A stretch of 64,000 nt of DNA from Culex pipiens pallens (lineage: Eukaryota > Arthropoda > Insecta > Diptera > Culicidae), in NCBI RefSeq assembly GCF_016801865.2, contig NC_068939.1, positions 75,709,517-75,773,516 of the forward strand, given 5' to 3'. The position numbers and the translations under genes are program-made. Of this stretch, positions 52,401 through 63,626 are shown in pieces. Within the stretch, counting starts at the first letter, position 1. Each line of letters begins with the position of its first letter. A model generated the notes under the pieces. It did no database searches and had not been told where the DNA came from. It saw nothing but the letters and a program-made list of their open reading frames with translations.

Positions 52401-55063
52401 TATCAATAATTCAATTTTCGTTATCAGAATTACTGTATAGTAAAAGTCAAATTAAACAGTAGTAAAGTTAAACGTTTCATGTGATAAAAGTACAACTTTA
52501 AATGAGGTCATCGGTCCGATGTGTGCTTAAAATTCCCAACTTGAGTAGTTTATTTTGCAAATAAATTGATAAAAATCACCTCTAAAACAAACACTAACTT
52601 TTAAACGTACATTGCGGTAAAATATTACAAAAAAACAATAATTACTTTATTTCCATTTTATGCCTGCAGTTTTTGTACTTTTTTTACAGAGCGCAGTTGC
52701 TTTGTTTTGGTTCCGTAACGAACAGCTGTTCTTTTGTGCTGGCGCCGTAATTGACAGCTCCCTTTTGTTCTGGTGCCGAAGTTGACAACTTGTGTTGGCT
52801 GCGGGCGAGCTGCCTGTAGTGAGATATAGATGTCGCCCCCCTGGTTTTCTATGGTTTTTGGCGCATTTTCCTTAGGCGGACCATTTTGCCCCCCCTGCCC
52901 CTACACGGTAAAACAAATTGGTGATTTTTAATTTAACCTTTTGTCACTAAAACTTGATTTGCAAAGAAAACACGATTGGGTAATTCTCCGCCAACTCACT
53001 CAGCAGTTGCCCCGACCCCTCTTCGATTTGCGTGAAACTTTGTCCTAAGGGTAACTTTTGTCCCTGATCACGAATCCGAGGTCCGTTTTTTGATATCTCG
53101 TGACGGAGGGGCGGTACGACCCCTTAAATTTTTGAACATGCGAAAAAAGAGATGTGTTTTTCAATAATTTGCGGCTTGAAACGGTGATGAGATAGAAATT
53201 TAGTGTCAAAGGGACTTTTATGTAAAATTAGACGCCCGATTTGATGGCGTACTCAGAATTCCTGAAAAACGTATTTTACATCGAAAAAAACACTAAAAAT
53301 GTTTTAAAAACTATTTTCCGTTACTCGACTATAAAAAATGTTGGAACATGTCATTTTATGGGAAATTTAATGTACTGTTCGAATCTACATTGACTTTGCA
53401 GGGTTATTTTTTAAGAGTGTAACAATGTTCAACAAAGTTGTAGAGCAGACAATTACAAAAATTTGGATTTATAAACATAAGGGGTTTGCTTATAAACGTC
53501 ACGAGTTATCGCGATATTGCGAAAAAAAAGTTTTTAAAATGTTGGTCGTCGTCGATCATGGCCGTTCATCGTTACCCGCGACAGACACGGACGACGAAAC
53601 AAAGAGAAACGCAAAAAGTAACTTTTTCAAAACTTATTTTCGTGAAATCGCGATAACTCGTGATGTTTATAAGCAAACCCCTTATGTCTATAAATCAAAA
53701 TTTTTGTAATTGTCTGCTCTACAACTTTGTAGAACATTGTTACACTCTAAATAATAACCCTGCAAAGTTAGAAAAACACGAAATTTTAAAATGAAAATTT
53801 GTGTTCTAAATGAAAAAAATGACCCTTCTGGGTCATTGTAGATTCGAAAAGTACAAAGTTTTTGATGAAAAATACGTTTTTCAGGAATTCTGAGTACGCC
53901 ATCAAATCGGGCGTCTAATTTTACATAAAAGTCCCTTTGACACTAAATTTCTATCTCATCACCGTTTGAAGCTCTGCAAATTATTGAAAAAACACCTCTT
54001 TTTTCGCATGTTCAAAAATGAAAGGGGTCGTACCGCCCCTCCGTCACGAGATATCAAAAAACGGACCTCGGATTCGTGATCAGGGACAAAAGTTACCCTT
54101 AGGACAAAGTTTCACGCAAATCGAAGAAGGGTCGGGGCAACTTTTCCCGATTTCGTGTGAGTTGGTAGAGAATTACCCTATTTTAATTTGATTTTTTTTA
54201 CATATGTTTTAGGGGACATCAAATGCCAACTTTTTAGAAATTTCCAGGTTGTGCAAAAAATCTCTGACCGAGTTAGGCCGATGCAAATATTTTTCAAAGT
54301 TTTTGTCCCTCGGCTCTGGCCGGGGTCGAGCGGGGGGCAAAAAAAAATTTAAATAACAAGCCATAGTTTCAACACTTGCATTGAAAAAAGTGTTTAAAAA
54401 TGCATTTTACACTAGTTCAGTTATTTTGCAATCATTAGTTTTTTTGTGAAAAAAAAAACTATTTGCGATAACAAACATCGAAAATTTTCAAAAATTCAAA
54501 AGATTTTTAAATCAACCCAAACATGCTAAAAATGATTCTAATCGCAGGGGAGTTTCAGAGTCATTATTTTTGGGGATTGTTGCGATTGTTCACGCTCCAT
54601 ATAAAAAAGATTCTTGTTAACGGAGCACATCAACCAGAGCATTATGCATGCACCAAGCATGAGCGCTGCACCCAGATTTTTGTTACAGACTTTTTAGTTT
54701 CTTAAAAACTACGGAAACTATCGAATTACAAAGAAGGGAATACGTGGTCCATGGATGGCCGCTTTCTAGAATATTTCATTTTACTTTTTGACACGCACGC
54801 TGATTGGTTACAAGCAAGGAATTAAGTCTCTCGACTCTTCCTTACACCTTGCAACGAAAAAAAAATGTATTAAATTATAATATAATTTGTATAATTTAAG
54901 TTATAAATGAACCCGAATACTCACACTTGCTACAGTTGCCTATCACGCAGCTCTTCAGGCAATTCTGAAAGAATTGACTCTGGTCCCCGCCGGAAGCGCA
55001 AATTTGATGTATCAGGAACACCAGCAAAGCCACCACCAACGCAACCTGCCGCAGGTTAATCAT
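49498..55063 (-). CDS. PGAP3: Post-GPI attachment to proteins factor 3 (Per1 family)
   Basis: Remodels GPI anchors in the Golgi: family members remove the unsaturated sn-2 acyl chain from GPI-linked proteins. Three coding exons on the minus strand: 54925-55063 (donor AAGT|GTGAGT), 49644-50415 (acceptor CCCCTCAG, donor ACAG|GTAACT) and 49498-49576 (acceptor CAATTGTAG, stop TGA), giving 329 residues. The start ATG at 55063 opens MINLRQVALVVALLVFL, a signal peptide ending near CAS. The Cys-rich lumenal part (DQSQFFQNCLKSC, NCSK, WTCYDECGYDCMW) precedes FYGKWPF, QEPASV and about seven membrane helices. Family-conserved residues are seen in WSTVFHARD (His161, Asp164) and DAHSIWHL (Asp286 region, His288, His292), the arrangement expected of CREST-type hydrolases. 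Length and order match animal PGAP3. Intron 1 is 4.5 kb and holds two large inverted-repeat elements. Transcribed convergently with the transporter gene. Confidence 0.95.
51438..52901. mobile_element. GGGGCAG-ended element in PGAP3 intron 1
   Basis: 1464 bp with ends GGGGCAGCGGGAGGGGG and its inverse CCCCCCTGCCCC, flanked by TA. Both subterminal regions carry G-runs followed by AGAATGG/AAATGGTCC-type sequence. No ORF. Confidence 0.8.
52978..54178. mobile_element. 1.2-kb palindromic element in PGAP3 intron 1
   Basis: Arms 52978 to about 53540 and about 53625-54178 are inverted copies, with ends GGGTAATTCTCCGCCAACTC and GAGTTGGTAGAGAATTACCC. The small loop (about 53541-53624) holds GTCGTCGTCGATCATGG. 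The 94-aa ORF 53425-53709 spans the palindrome and is not a gene. Confidence 0.85.
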
Positions 55064-55978
55064 TTTAATGGACTTCTTTCCTTTCACGCTAATTAGAAAA
55101 TTTGTTCTAAACTAGTCCAGCACAGCACAACGTTTCGCGAATCCGCGCGGCGCCACCACCAGCAAAATCAATATCGCAAAATATCCCACTTCCGGAAGTG
55201 GGCCAGGTGCAGCACCCAGCAGCAGCAAAGCGCCAAGTGAAGGACAGAGGCCGGAGCTAAAAATAGTATCCGTTCCTTCGTAGCGGTATCATGTCCTTGC
55301 TGTGCAGTTTTGTTGCCGAACACGACTGACGGCAGAACGCGACCCACCCCGAAAGTCCTCCTCACACACAAACACACACACACGCACGATGATGCCGCGA
55401 AAGGATCGACTAGGCGTCGCGATGCGACCCTTTTGGGAAGGATTTTTGTTTTTGTAAGATGGGTGGTGGGTGAGTTGGGTGGTAGAGCGAGAAAAAAACC
55501 AAAACAAACTGGCCGAGGGCCTTGTAAAGCTGTCAAAAGGGAGGTGATAAGAATAGGCGATGTTTAATGTGGAGTGGGATTTTGGTGTCTCAACCACGAA
55601 TTCATTAAAAAATCGAGATCAAAAATTTCTTATTATTGTTTTTATTTTTTTAACTATAAAATCTACAGGTTTGTATTTTGCAATAACTTTCGATAGGAAC
55701 ATTATTAGCCTCGATAGCTCAGACACAGAGTAACTCAATAACTCTGTGGATCAGATGATCGTTGTCATTTTTCTTTCTTTCAAGATTAGAAAATAAATCA
55801 AAATTTTAGTAAAAATAAATATTAAAACTTCCTTAAACACTAAACATTACTTTTTTAGTGCCCTGTCAAAATGTAAATTTTCAATTTTCAGATTGAGCAT
55901 GAGCATGAGTTAACAATTGCTACTCCGAAGATCTCTATTTCTTTTAGTCAAAACCGGCGCCTTCCCAAGAAGCCTGCA
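55064..55978. promoter_or_regulatory. Upstream region of PGAP3
   Basis: A short leader precedes the ATG on the minus strand. About 55130-55560 is GC-richer, with a palindromic ACTTCCGGAAGT (ETS-type core) at about 55190 and an ACAC run at 55363. Promoter placement is inferred; no clear initiator or TATA was fixed. Confidence 0.35.
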
Positions 55979-56152
55979 GATACACCCTTACCAAAAATCA
56001 TGATTTTTTGAGTTCCAAATCCCACTTTTCATACGATTTTTTGAGTTCAGGTACTACAACCATAAAAATGGTTATATGGGTTGAACTGAAAAATTCGTAT
56101 GAAAAGTGGGATTTGGAACTCAAAAAATCATGATTTTTGGTAAGGGTGTATC
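55979..56152. mobile_element. Palindromic MITE with CACCCTTACC ends
   Basis: About 170 bp, inverted arms of about 60 bp (ATACACCCTTACCAAAAATC … and its inverse) flanked by TA. Nearly perfect hairpin. Confidence 0.88.
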
Positions 56153-56487
56153 CACTGCCGTTTTACGGCGATATGATGTATACGCCATTGAGGTGATTTT
56201 GCTGTAGACACGATTTTCTGTTTTTGTTCATTTTTTCAATTTAAAATGACTAATTTAAGGTCTGCTCTGTAGAAACTGTTAAAAAGTACAATAAAAATGT
56301 GGCCCTTACAAAATTTCTTGTTTTTTCCTATTCTCTACGATTTCAAACCACAAACATCATTTGGCCGAAAAAATAGCAATAAAAAATCACTACTTTTACT
56401 TCCCAATGATGTATGTATACATTGCTCGATCAAACCAGGCTTTATTTTTTGTGCCAGCTATTTTGACAGCTGGGCGGATCCCTTAAT

Positions 56488-56793
56488 GCATTGTTCACGT
56501 GGATACTTTAGGGGGGGAGGGTATTTGGGAGTGTTCTTTTATTACGTAACGCAGTTGGGGGGAGGGGGGAGGAGGCCGTGTTACGCTCCATACACAAATT
56601 TTAAAATTTGTATGGAAATTTTGTTACGAGGGGGGGAGGGGGTCTAAAAATCCGATTTTTTTGCGTCACGTAATAAAAGAACGCTCCCTTAGCGATTGTC
56701 TACGCTCCATAAAAACATTTTTTGCATGAACAATTGTCCGCAAGGGAGGTGGGTGGGTCTAGAATTTTCAAAAAAGTGTCTACGTGAATGTGG
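56488..56793. mobile_element. MITE inside a MITE
   Basis: The outer element has ends TTCACGTGGATACTTT and AAAGTGTCTACGTGAA. A second one (56527-56698) with ends GGGAGTGTTCTTTTATTACG and CGTAATAAAAGAACGCTCCC sits inside it; its core has G-rich arms around TTTTAAAATTTGTATGG. Confidence 0.75.
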
Positions 56794-56800
56794 ATAAGGT

Positions 56801-59130
56801 GTCATCCATTAAGTACGTCACATTAAAATCAGCCAAAATTTACTCCACCCCCCTTTGTCACGATTTCCCTATGCTTTTAACAATAGGTCTATTCCCGTAC
56901 CTGCAGAATTGCAGAATTTCTGCAACTTCTGCAGAATTCTGCAGCCAGCATAAGTCACTTTTTTGCAGGACGTTCCCGTACTTTTCGGTTCGCTCTCTTC
57001 ATCTCTCTCTTTTGCAGAAGTTCTGCAAGGAGAGAAGCCGCAAAACTTTTGCCTGGGTAGCGCGTTCCAGTACTTTTTCTGCAATATTGTACACAGTTGA
57101 GTGGATTTACTCAAATTGGGTATTAAAGTTTTTTTTTATTATTATTTAAAAAAGAGTTTGACAAAAATTATAATTGAAAGAAGTTTACCTCTAGAACGAG
57201 GACTTATTTTTTTATGCAACTCAACATTTTATTTAAAAGATGCTTATGCTTAGGTAGAAACACGGGTAGAAATTATACATTAGAAACAATTCAAAACTTT
57301 TACATTAGGTACAAAATATAAATGAGAGTTGCTTGGTTTGATATAGAAGGGATCATAAATACATGTTTTGATAGCAGACTATTTGAAGGATTTTTTATTC
57401 AGGATAACATAAATAAATTATGGATGTCACATGGAAGAACAACGGTGACGCAGCAAAGTTGAAAAATTTTAGAAAGTAAATGAATCACAAACTCAAAAAT
57501 ATGGAAACACATAAATTTAGAAACTCGAAATTAAGAAAATCATAAATAAAAATATAAAAAAAATTATATTTTTTTAATTGAGAAGCTAAAAGAAAATAAA
57601 TCCAGTATTTGAGAAATTTAAAATGCAAATATTTATCTTAGAAAAAATAAATAAATCATAAATTCAAAGCTTAAAAAAATTAAGGAATTCAAAATGTTTA
57701 AAATCAAAAAAAAGCTCAATTTAAAAAAAATCAAAATAAAAAAAATAAGGTTGAAAACATAAAAGTTGAGGTCTGAACTTTTATGAATTCAAATATTTTG
57801 AATTCGAAATAAAGAAAATCAAAATTTTGAAAATTTAAGAGTTCAGAACATCAAAAATTCTAAATCTACAGTTAAAAAATTAAAAAAAATAATTAAAAAA
57901 AATTGTAGATGAAAAATTAAAAACTCAATATTAAAAAATAGATACAGTTTGTACTCTATTATCCGAAGACCTCTACAAAATTTCTAATCTCTAAATCCTC
58001 TGAAATATGCATTTTAACCTAGAATATGACTACAAAATAAGTGTATTTCTTATGATTCAAGATGGTGGCATTTAAAAATCTAAGAATCTAAGAATATAAG
58101 AATTTAAGAATTTAGGAATTCAGGAATTTAGGAATTTAGGAATTTGAGAATTTAAGAATTTAAGAATTCAAGTATACCATATATTTTTTTTATAAAATTT
58201 ATATCAATTTTAAATAGTATAAAATATGATGTGTTAACAACGTAACTTATGTTTCAGCAAAAAAAATATGGTCATCAATCATATAATCAATTATATTTAT
58301 TATTTGTTTGGTACAGCCTAATACATTTTTTATTTTTTCATTGAAAGTTCAACAAAATACATTTAATATTTTGGTTCATATAAGAATACAAATTGGTAGC
58401 ACCGTCACAGGTACAATTTATAATTTGCCAATTAAATTTACCTATTATTTTAACACACATATTTAGTCTGTTCAAAAACAATTTAAGATCAAAAATCAAT
58501 TCTTAAACAAATATTTATCTGAAATTTATTCAACACAAAAAAAATGTGTCTTAAAAGTTTTTAAAAACAATTTGTTGTTATGATACAAATTGTTTGTTGG
58601 GTTATTAGCCGTGCTGTAATACTGGATTTACTTATAAACTTTATTAACACTAAAAAATAATAAATTAGCTATATCATTACATTAATGAACTAAGCCTGAA
58701 ATCGTTAACATAAAATATAGTTCTCAATAAAACCAGACATTAAAAAATACCCCAAAATCCATCAATTCCAAATATACAAACGTCCCTTCAAAAAGACTCC
58801 TTAAATTTAGTAATAATAAAGCATCAAATTAATTTCAACTACATAATAAAAAAAATGCTTGATTTAACCCAACTTGCAAATTTTATGTCAGCGTGTACTC
58901 ACACCAACTTGCAGTTACTTTTCAACACGAAAGAGAAGAGTGAGCTTGCAGAAAAGTACGGGAACGGTTTTGCTGCAACTTCAACCTCTCTCATTGCAGA
59001 AGTTCTGCCTGAGAGAAAAGTTACTTTTGTTGCAGAAAAGTACGGGAACGCTCTGCTGCCGATTTCGTGCAGAATTGCAGAATTCTGCAGTACGGGAATA
59101 GACCTAATGTCACGCCTGCTCAAAACCCCC
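56801..59130. mobile_element. Partial MITE (ATCCATTAAGTACGTCAC) split by a 2.2-kb element
   Basis: GTCATCCATTAAGTACGTCA at 56801 is a recognisable MITE end. The sequence continues to 56885 and resumes after the TA at 59105. The expected right terminus is missing. Confidence 0.5.
56886..59104. mobile_element. 2.2-kb inverted-repeat element with repeated AGTACGGGAAC motif
   Basis: Termini GGTCTATTCCCGTAC and GTACGGGAATAGACC, flanked by TA. Roughly 200-bp subterminal regions carry several GCAGAA(AA)GTACGGGAAC units in opposite orientations. The centre is A-rich low-complexity DNA, including about ten GAATTTAAGA-like 10-mers at 58073-58173. No coding capacity. Confidence 0.82.
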
Positions 59131-59524
59131 CTCTTCCCCGAGGGGTGCGTCACTTCCGCGCTAACCGAGCGATAAAGCTTCCTTTTCAGACCTTTGCAGC
59201 GTTCAATTTCACCTTTCCACTTTAAGTTGCTTTAACTTGCTTTAACGCGCGTTAACCGCGATAACTTGCTTTTTGGCTTACCTTTTTTTGCGTGCACACA
59301 TCAGACTGCTCGATTTTTTTGACAGCGAGAACTGTCAAAAGCGAATGACAGTTCTCGTTGTCAAATCAGTCGAGCAGTTTGTTTGGATAGTTGAAAAAAA
59401 AACCTTGCCGGTTAAAAAATTCCGACTAGATATTCCGGAACAGCAAGAAAAGTCGCCGGAACCCATTAAACATGCTGAGAGAACACCAGAACTGGAACGT
59501 GAACCCGTAAATGGTTATCCGTTA

Positions 59525-61170
59525 AGATGCGGAAGCGTTCGTTGATGTTCCACCTCCCGGTCAACACGGACATGAAGCAGAGTGTCGTTCGGTTCGAGTC
59601 GATCGTGCCGTCGAGAAGGAACTGGCCCAACCGATCATCAATTTTGGCGAGGTGGGACCGATTCGATGCATTCGCTACACGGCCTACATGTGTCCGTAAA
59701 TCCAGATCATCGACGGCGGACGTTGTTCCAGTGTTTGTTGTGCAAGGCAACGACAGAAGTTCCGGCAGAGTACTTCCGGCATCTGGATCACACCGGCCAG
59801 CGAATAGACAAGTACGAGCGTCCGGAACGTACGACTTTGTGATCACCAAGGACTACTGCCGGAATAACACTCCGCCGAAGGCACTGGCGATGTTGTTCGT
59901 GATTGACGTGTCGTACAACAACGTCAAGTCCGGGCTGGTTCAGTTGCTGTGCAGAAGCTGAGGGCTAGGAGCGTGCCTCGATTAAGGTCCATGAAGTCCA
60001 TGATGAAGTCACCGGCAGCTACAGATGGTGGTCGTCGGAGATGCCCAAGTAAAGGTTAACTTCTAAAAGCTTACACAGAACCTAACCTTCTCCTCCGACA
60101 GGCAATGTTCATGCACACATCCTGCTCGGACAAGCGCCAGCTGCGCGTGCTTAATCTTAGCCTGAAGACATGCAACCAGTTGGCGGATTTGTTCCGCAGT
60201 TGCGACCTGGATACGACCAATCTGCTCTTCGCCAAGCCGGGCCTGTTCAAGATGCTGGAGAACAACCCGAAGGCAATCAAGGACAGCCTGATCACGAGGA
60301 CGGCCCAGATTCTGGCCTGCTACCGGAAGAACTGTGCATCATCTACGTCCGCCGACCAGCTCGTCCTGCCGAATTGCATGAACCCAGATCGAAAGTCCGT
60401 AAACCAAGGGGGTTGACACTCGATCATTCTGGAATCATTCCAGTTTTATTCAATAATAATTGGAATGATGGGAATGTTTTGCTCTATAATATGAGTTTTT
60501 TCAGATTAGCGTGTAAACGTCAAAACATCAAAACAAAACAAAATGTTTTCATCCGATGTTTTTATGATGCGCGTCTGATTTTTCACCTTTACGTCGTTCT
60601 TACATCGCCCCCGCACGTAGGCCTCTAGCGATGTTCGAACAACCTTGACAGGTTGACGTTTTGGGTGCAAAACACCTTGATTCGGGTCTGATGCGTGTCT
60701 CAAAATCAGACCCGCATCGGCCCCTGTAGGTCTGATCGTAGCTCTGACGATCAGACCCGATCGGCCCCGTATTTCTTACTGGGAAGTTGCTACCGCTGTA
60801 CATTTCGTGTCTGCTGAGAACGACGTCCTTTCGGGGGGTGTAAGGACCTCACTCTGGACGACCGATCGTACGTGATCTACTTTTTGACATCGGTACGGTA
60901 CTTTTACCCGCGGTTGACGCCAGTGCAAGACGCCAACGTTGGCGCCTCGAATGTACCCGCTGCCATCCGGTGCACGGCGGACAAGATTATGAAGAAGAAT
61001 TGAGTAAGAATTAAGCACTGAGTTGTACAACAGAGTTCAACGCAACGAATGCCATCAACTTCTAGCAGAATCCAGTATTCACATGTTTATGTGGCTCGGC
61101 ATGGGCCTGTGGAGGAAGCGTCTGCATCAAACTGCCCGACGTGATTGCTGCGTACGGAGTATACAGAAGC
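59525..61170 (+). pseudogene. Sec24C/D-type COPII coat fragment, broken
   Basis: Sec24 selects cargo in COPII vesicles at the ER. Recognisable pieces, in order: AQPIINFGEVGPIRC (with AYMCP then a stop), LCKATTEVPAEYFRHLDHTG, ITKDYCRNN, LFVIDVSYNNVKSGLVQLLC, then QMVVVGD, a large gap (most of the central trunk missing), an intron acceptor CTCCTCCGACAG at about 60090-60101, and the exon starting at 60102 (RQLRVLNLSLKTCNQLADLF … AQILACYRKNCAS … LPNCMN). After a 401-bp MITE the frame resumes at about 60786: LLPLYISCLL, LTLDDRSYVIYFLTS, YFYPRLTPVQD, IRCTADKIM, IHMFMWLGMG. Frameshifts and stops make it non-functional. Retention of intron sequence argues against retroposition. Confidence 0.88.
60383..60783. 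mobile_element. 401-bp MITE inside the Sec24 fragment
   Basis: Bounded by CCCAG at the left and ACTGGG at the right, with AA on both sides. Removing it restores the expected Sec24 reading (…NCM-KLLPLY…), so its limits are set by the coding sequence. It contains AT-rich sequence and GATCAGACCCGATCGG-type short repeats. Confidence 0.75.
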
Positions 61171-61499
61171 TGTGGTTCGATTTTTGTTTTCAAAATTACA
61201 CTTTATTTATATTAAAGTGGCTTTACATTTTATGTCAATAAAGTATCTAAAACTCGTCTAGTAGTCGTCCCTTCTCCCCTCTCCTTCTTCCTTCACCGGA
61301 TCATCTCGATTCAAGTCAGATACAAATCCGCGCTTTTATTCGATTTTAATCTTCACCGCCAATTTGACGGTCCGGAAGTTCTGTACAAGAAACTGTTTAA
61401 TTGTAATAAAAACACTAATTGAATTTAAATTGAATTTTACTTTACACAACTCGATTTATTACAGGTTGTTTTTTCTTTACTGAACCTGCCGCGATGTCC

Positions 61500-61873
61500 T
61501 TTATAATCCGCTCTTTGTTGAATCTCCAAATCGTGATCCAAATGTGAAGATACCACCGTGCACCGACACCACCAGGTGCCAAGTTGCCTCCTTAATCGCG
61601 ACTATCTGCTTCCGTTCTGCGGCCTCCGGCTTACTTTCCGAGCACGAAAGACAACGCCTTGAATCCGGACCGACACCCGACAAATTAACCTCGAACACGG
61701 TTGGGTCGCACTGGGCATACGTTTCACCGGTGAGTCGCACCAAAATAACAATGCCCAGCAGGATGTGTCAATCGTCTTCCGGTATGTCCACTTCCTCCAC
61801 GTTGATCCTTCGGTTCCCTCGCAACCGGTGCTTCATTGCCTTTGTGTTATTTGGCCGCATTTGTGCTGCCTGA
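61500..61873 (-). pseudogene. Unidentified protein-gene fragment
   Basis: On the minus strand the frame reads HRLRGNRRINVEEVDIPEDD, a stop, HILLGIVILVRLTGETY, then … EATWHLVVSVHGGIFTFGS. The composition and codon use look like real coding sequence broken by a stop, but I could not assign a family. It lies in the same element as the Sec24 fragment. Confidence 0.4.
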
Positions 61874-62054
61874 ATATTGCGTTCACTACCGTGCACTTGC
61901 GCAACTAGTCAATTGCTTGGCAAACGTTCGGCGATTCGCTGGGGGACGGTCAGAATCAGGGCAAAAGCTGGAGATAGAGCTGGAGATGGACCCAGTCTAG
62001 GCTTATCTACTGCCAAGCGCGTCGATTGTCAGCCTACAACAATAACATTAAAAA

Positions 62055-62132
62055 TCTAGATTAAATTTTCAAAACAACCTATCCCTCATGGGTTTCCTAT
62101 GCAGATAGGACCTTTTGAAAATTTAATCGAGA
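62055..62132. mobile_element. Short MITE (TCTAGATTAAATTTTC), copy 2
   Basis: Ends TCTAGATTAAATTTTCAAAA and TTGAAAATTTAATCGAGA, with GTTTCCTATGCAGATAGGACC inside. Same family as 18948-19026. Confidence 0.75.
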
Positions 62133-62677
62133 AATCACAATTAAAATCTGTTGATCGCACTGCGTAAAAAAACATTACCAAAAAACTTTCCTCCTCCTTG
62201 AGTTTGAGTCAGGATTCTCCGCTAAAGTTCTTGGTGATGGAGCCGCCGATCACACCCATCACACCTGGAATCCGGTCCGGTCCGGTCGTCAAAACGCGCG
62301 CCTTGCTCTGTGGAAGGTGGAGCCGGCGATCACACCGACAAAACTTTTCCGTCCGTTGGTAAAAAATCACAAATTTTGCTTTGTTTTTTCTTTCTGTCAA
62401 AACTGCTTGAAAAAACAAAAACAAATACCGAGTTGCCAAACATAACCAAAAACTGCTCGATAAAAGACGGCAAGGTTGCAAGATAGATTTACCCGGTTCA
62501 AAAGTCGAGCAGACTCTGGTCGCTTTAACTCGCTTTAACGCGCGTTAACTTGCGATAACATGCTTTAAGGTGGCGTTATGTGAAAACTCGACACGATGAG
62601 TGGCGTTGATGCTTTTCGAGCTCGTTTTAGTGCGTTTTAGTGTGTTATCGCGGAGTGACGTCCCCCTCGCTCTTCCC

Positions 62678-63139
62678 TCAGTCTTGATTTGGTCCCAAAA
62701 ACCTCAAATCAACATTCAAACAGTATTGAATTTGACTTCTATCAATTATCAATGTATACATACATCATGATGAGTAAAATTGGCGTATACATCATTGTTT
62801 GTTTGCTTAATAAAATGAGCCCCATACACGAGGTGGTCACTCCAAATATATTGCATTTATTTCATAAGTTAATCTGTATGTGCATCCATATTTACGTGCA
62901 TACACAATTCCTCTATGAATTTTATTTCAGTGTTTTTCACAGCTGTCATCGCAAACGCGCGCACTGTTTACAAACAACAAAAAAATCAATCTGTCTCTAT
63001 TACATTTCCCGGCCGGGCGATTCGCTGGCGCTCTATTATCATCCGGCAATTTCATGGGCCAGCAGCTTCGTCGTAGTAAATCAGGATTTTGTTTTGTGTT
63101 GAATTTAGTACGTGTTCCGGACTCAGTAAGGCACCAGCA
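62678..63139. other. Non-coding stretch between captured fragments
   Basis: AT-rich to about 62940, then GC-richer. An open minus frame around 63000-63100 has no recognised match. Confidence 0.45.
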
Positions 63140-63626
63140 ATCGAGATGGGAGGCAACCCAGGAGGACAAGTCGATCGAGCTGCTGAACGTGGACCCTGTT
63201 GAGACGGAGGACGACGGGGCGGTGGTGGTGCTGGACTCCAAGCGGAAGGGCAAGCGCACCGTAATCAAGACTTTGACACGGCAGACGTACTTTTTGCCCA
63301 TGTTTGGCCTGGTTGATCCAGAGAAACTCAAGCCGGGCGATTTGGTGGGCGTAAACAAGGACTCGTACCTCATCCTGGAGACACTTCCGGCCGACCGAGC
63401 AGTATTCGGACATTGGCGGGTTGGACAGGCAAATCCAGAAACTGATTGAGGCCGTCGTGCTGCCGACGATGCACAAGGACAAGTTCAAGAACCTGAGAAT
63501 TCATCCACCGAAGTCGACCTACCTGAAGCTGGCCGGCCAGTAGCTGGTGCAGATGTTCATCGGAGACGGTGCCAAGCTCGTCTGGGACGCGTCCGAACTG
63601 GCCAAGGAAAAGTCGCCGTTGGTTTA
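63140..63626 (+). pseudogene. Fragment of proteasome ATPase Rpt5 (PSMC3), broken
   Basis: Rpt5 is an AAA+ ATPase of the 26S proteasome base. Visible: [62 protein letters not shown], then a deletion of about 14 codons with frameshift, [39 protein letters not shown], an in-frame loss of about 24 codons that includes the Walker A P-loop, STYLKLAGQ, a stop, LVQMFIGDGAKLVWDASELA, KEKSPLV. The N terminus and most of the AAA+ domain are absent. No ATPase activity is possible. It lies outside the 59139-62669 element as delimited. Confidence 0.9.

Larger units (their letters stand above)
59139..62669. mobile_element. Pack-type DNA transposon candidate carrying host gene fragments
   Basis: A 3531-bp segment flanked by the 8-bp direct repeat CTCTTCCC (59131-59138, 62670-62677). 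The left end CGAGGGGTGCGTCACTTCCG pairs with the right end read inwards, CGAGGGGGACGTCACTCCGC, and similarity continues through TAAC. Subterminal blocks GCTTTAACGCGCGTTAAC are present near both ends (59239, 62533), as are CTGCTCGA motifs. Eight-base duplications are typical of hAT and P superfamilies. No transposase is inside. Cargo: a Sec24C/D fragment (59525-61170), an unidentified fragment (61500-61873, minus) and a short protein-like stretch near 62210-62300. Confidence 0.7.

Noticed and set aside
61500..61873. Assignment of the minus fragment to an exosome RNase PH-like subunit
   Set aside because: Only weak, scattered similarity remembered; not enough to name it.
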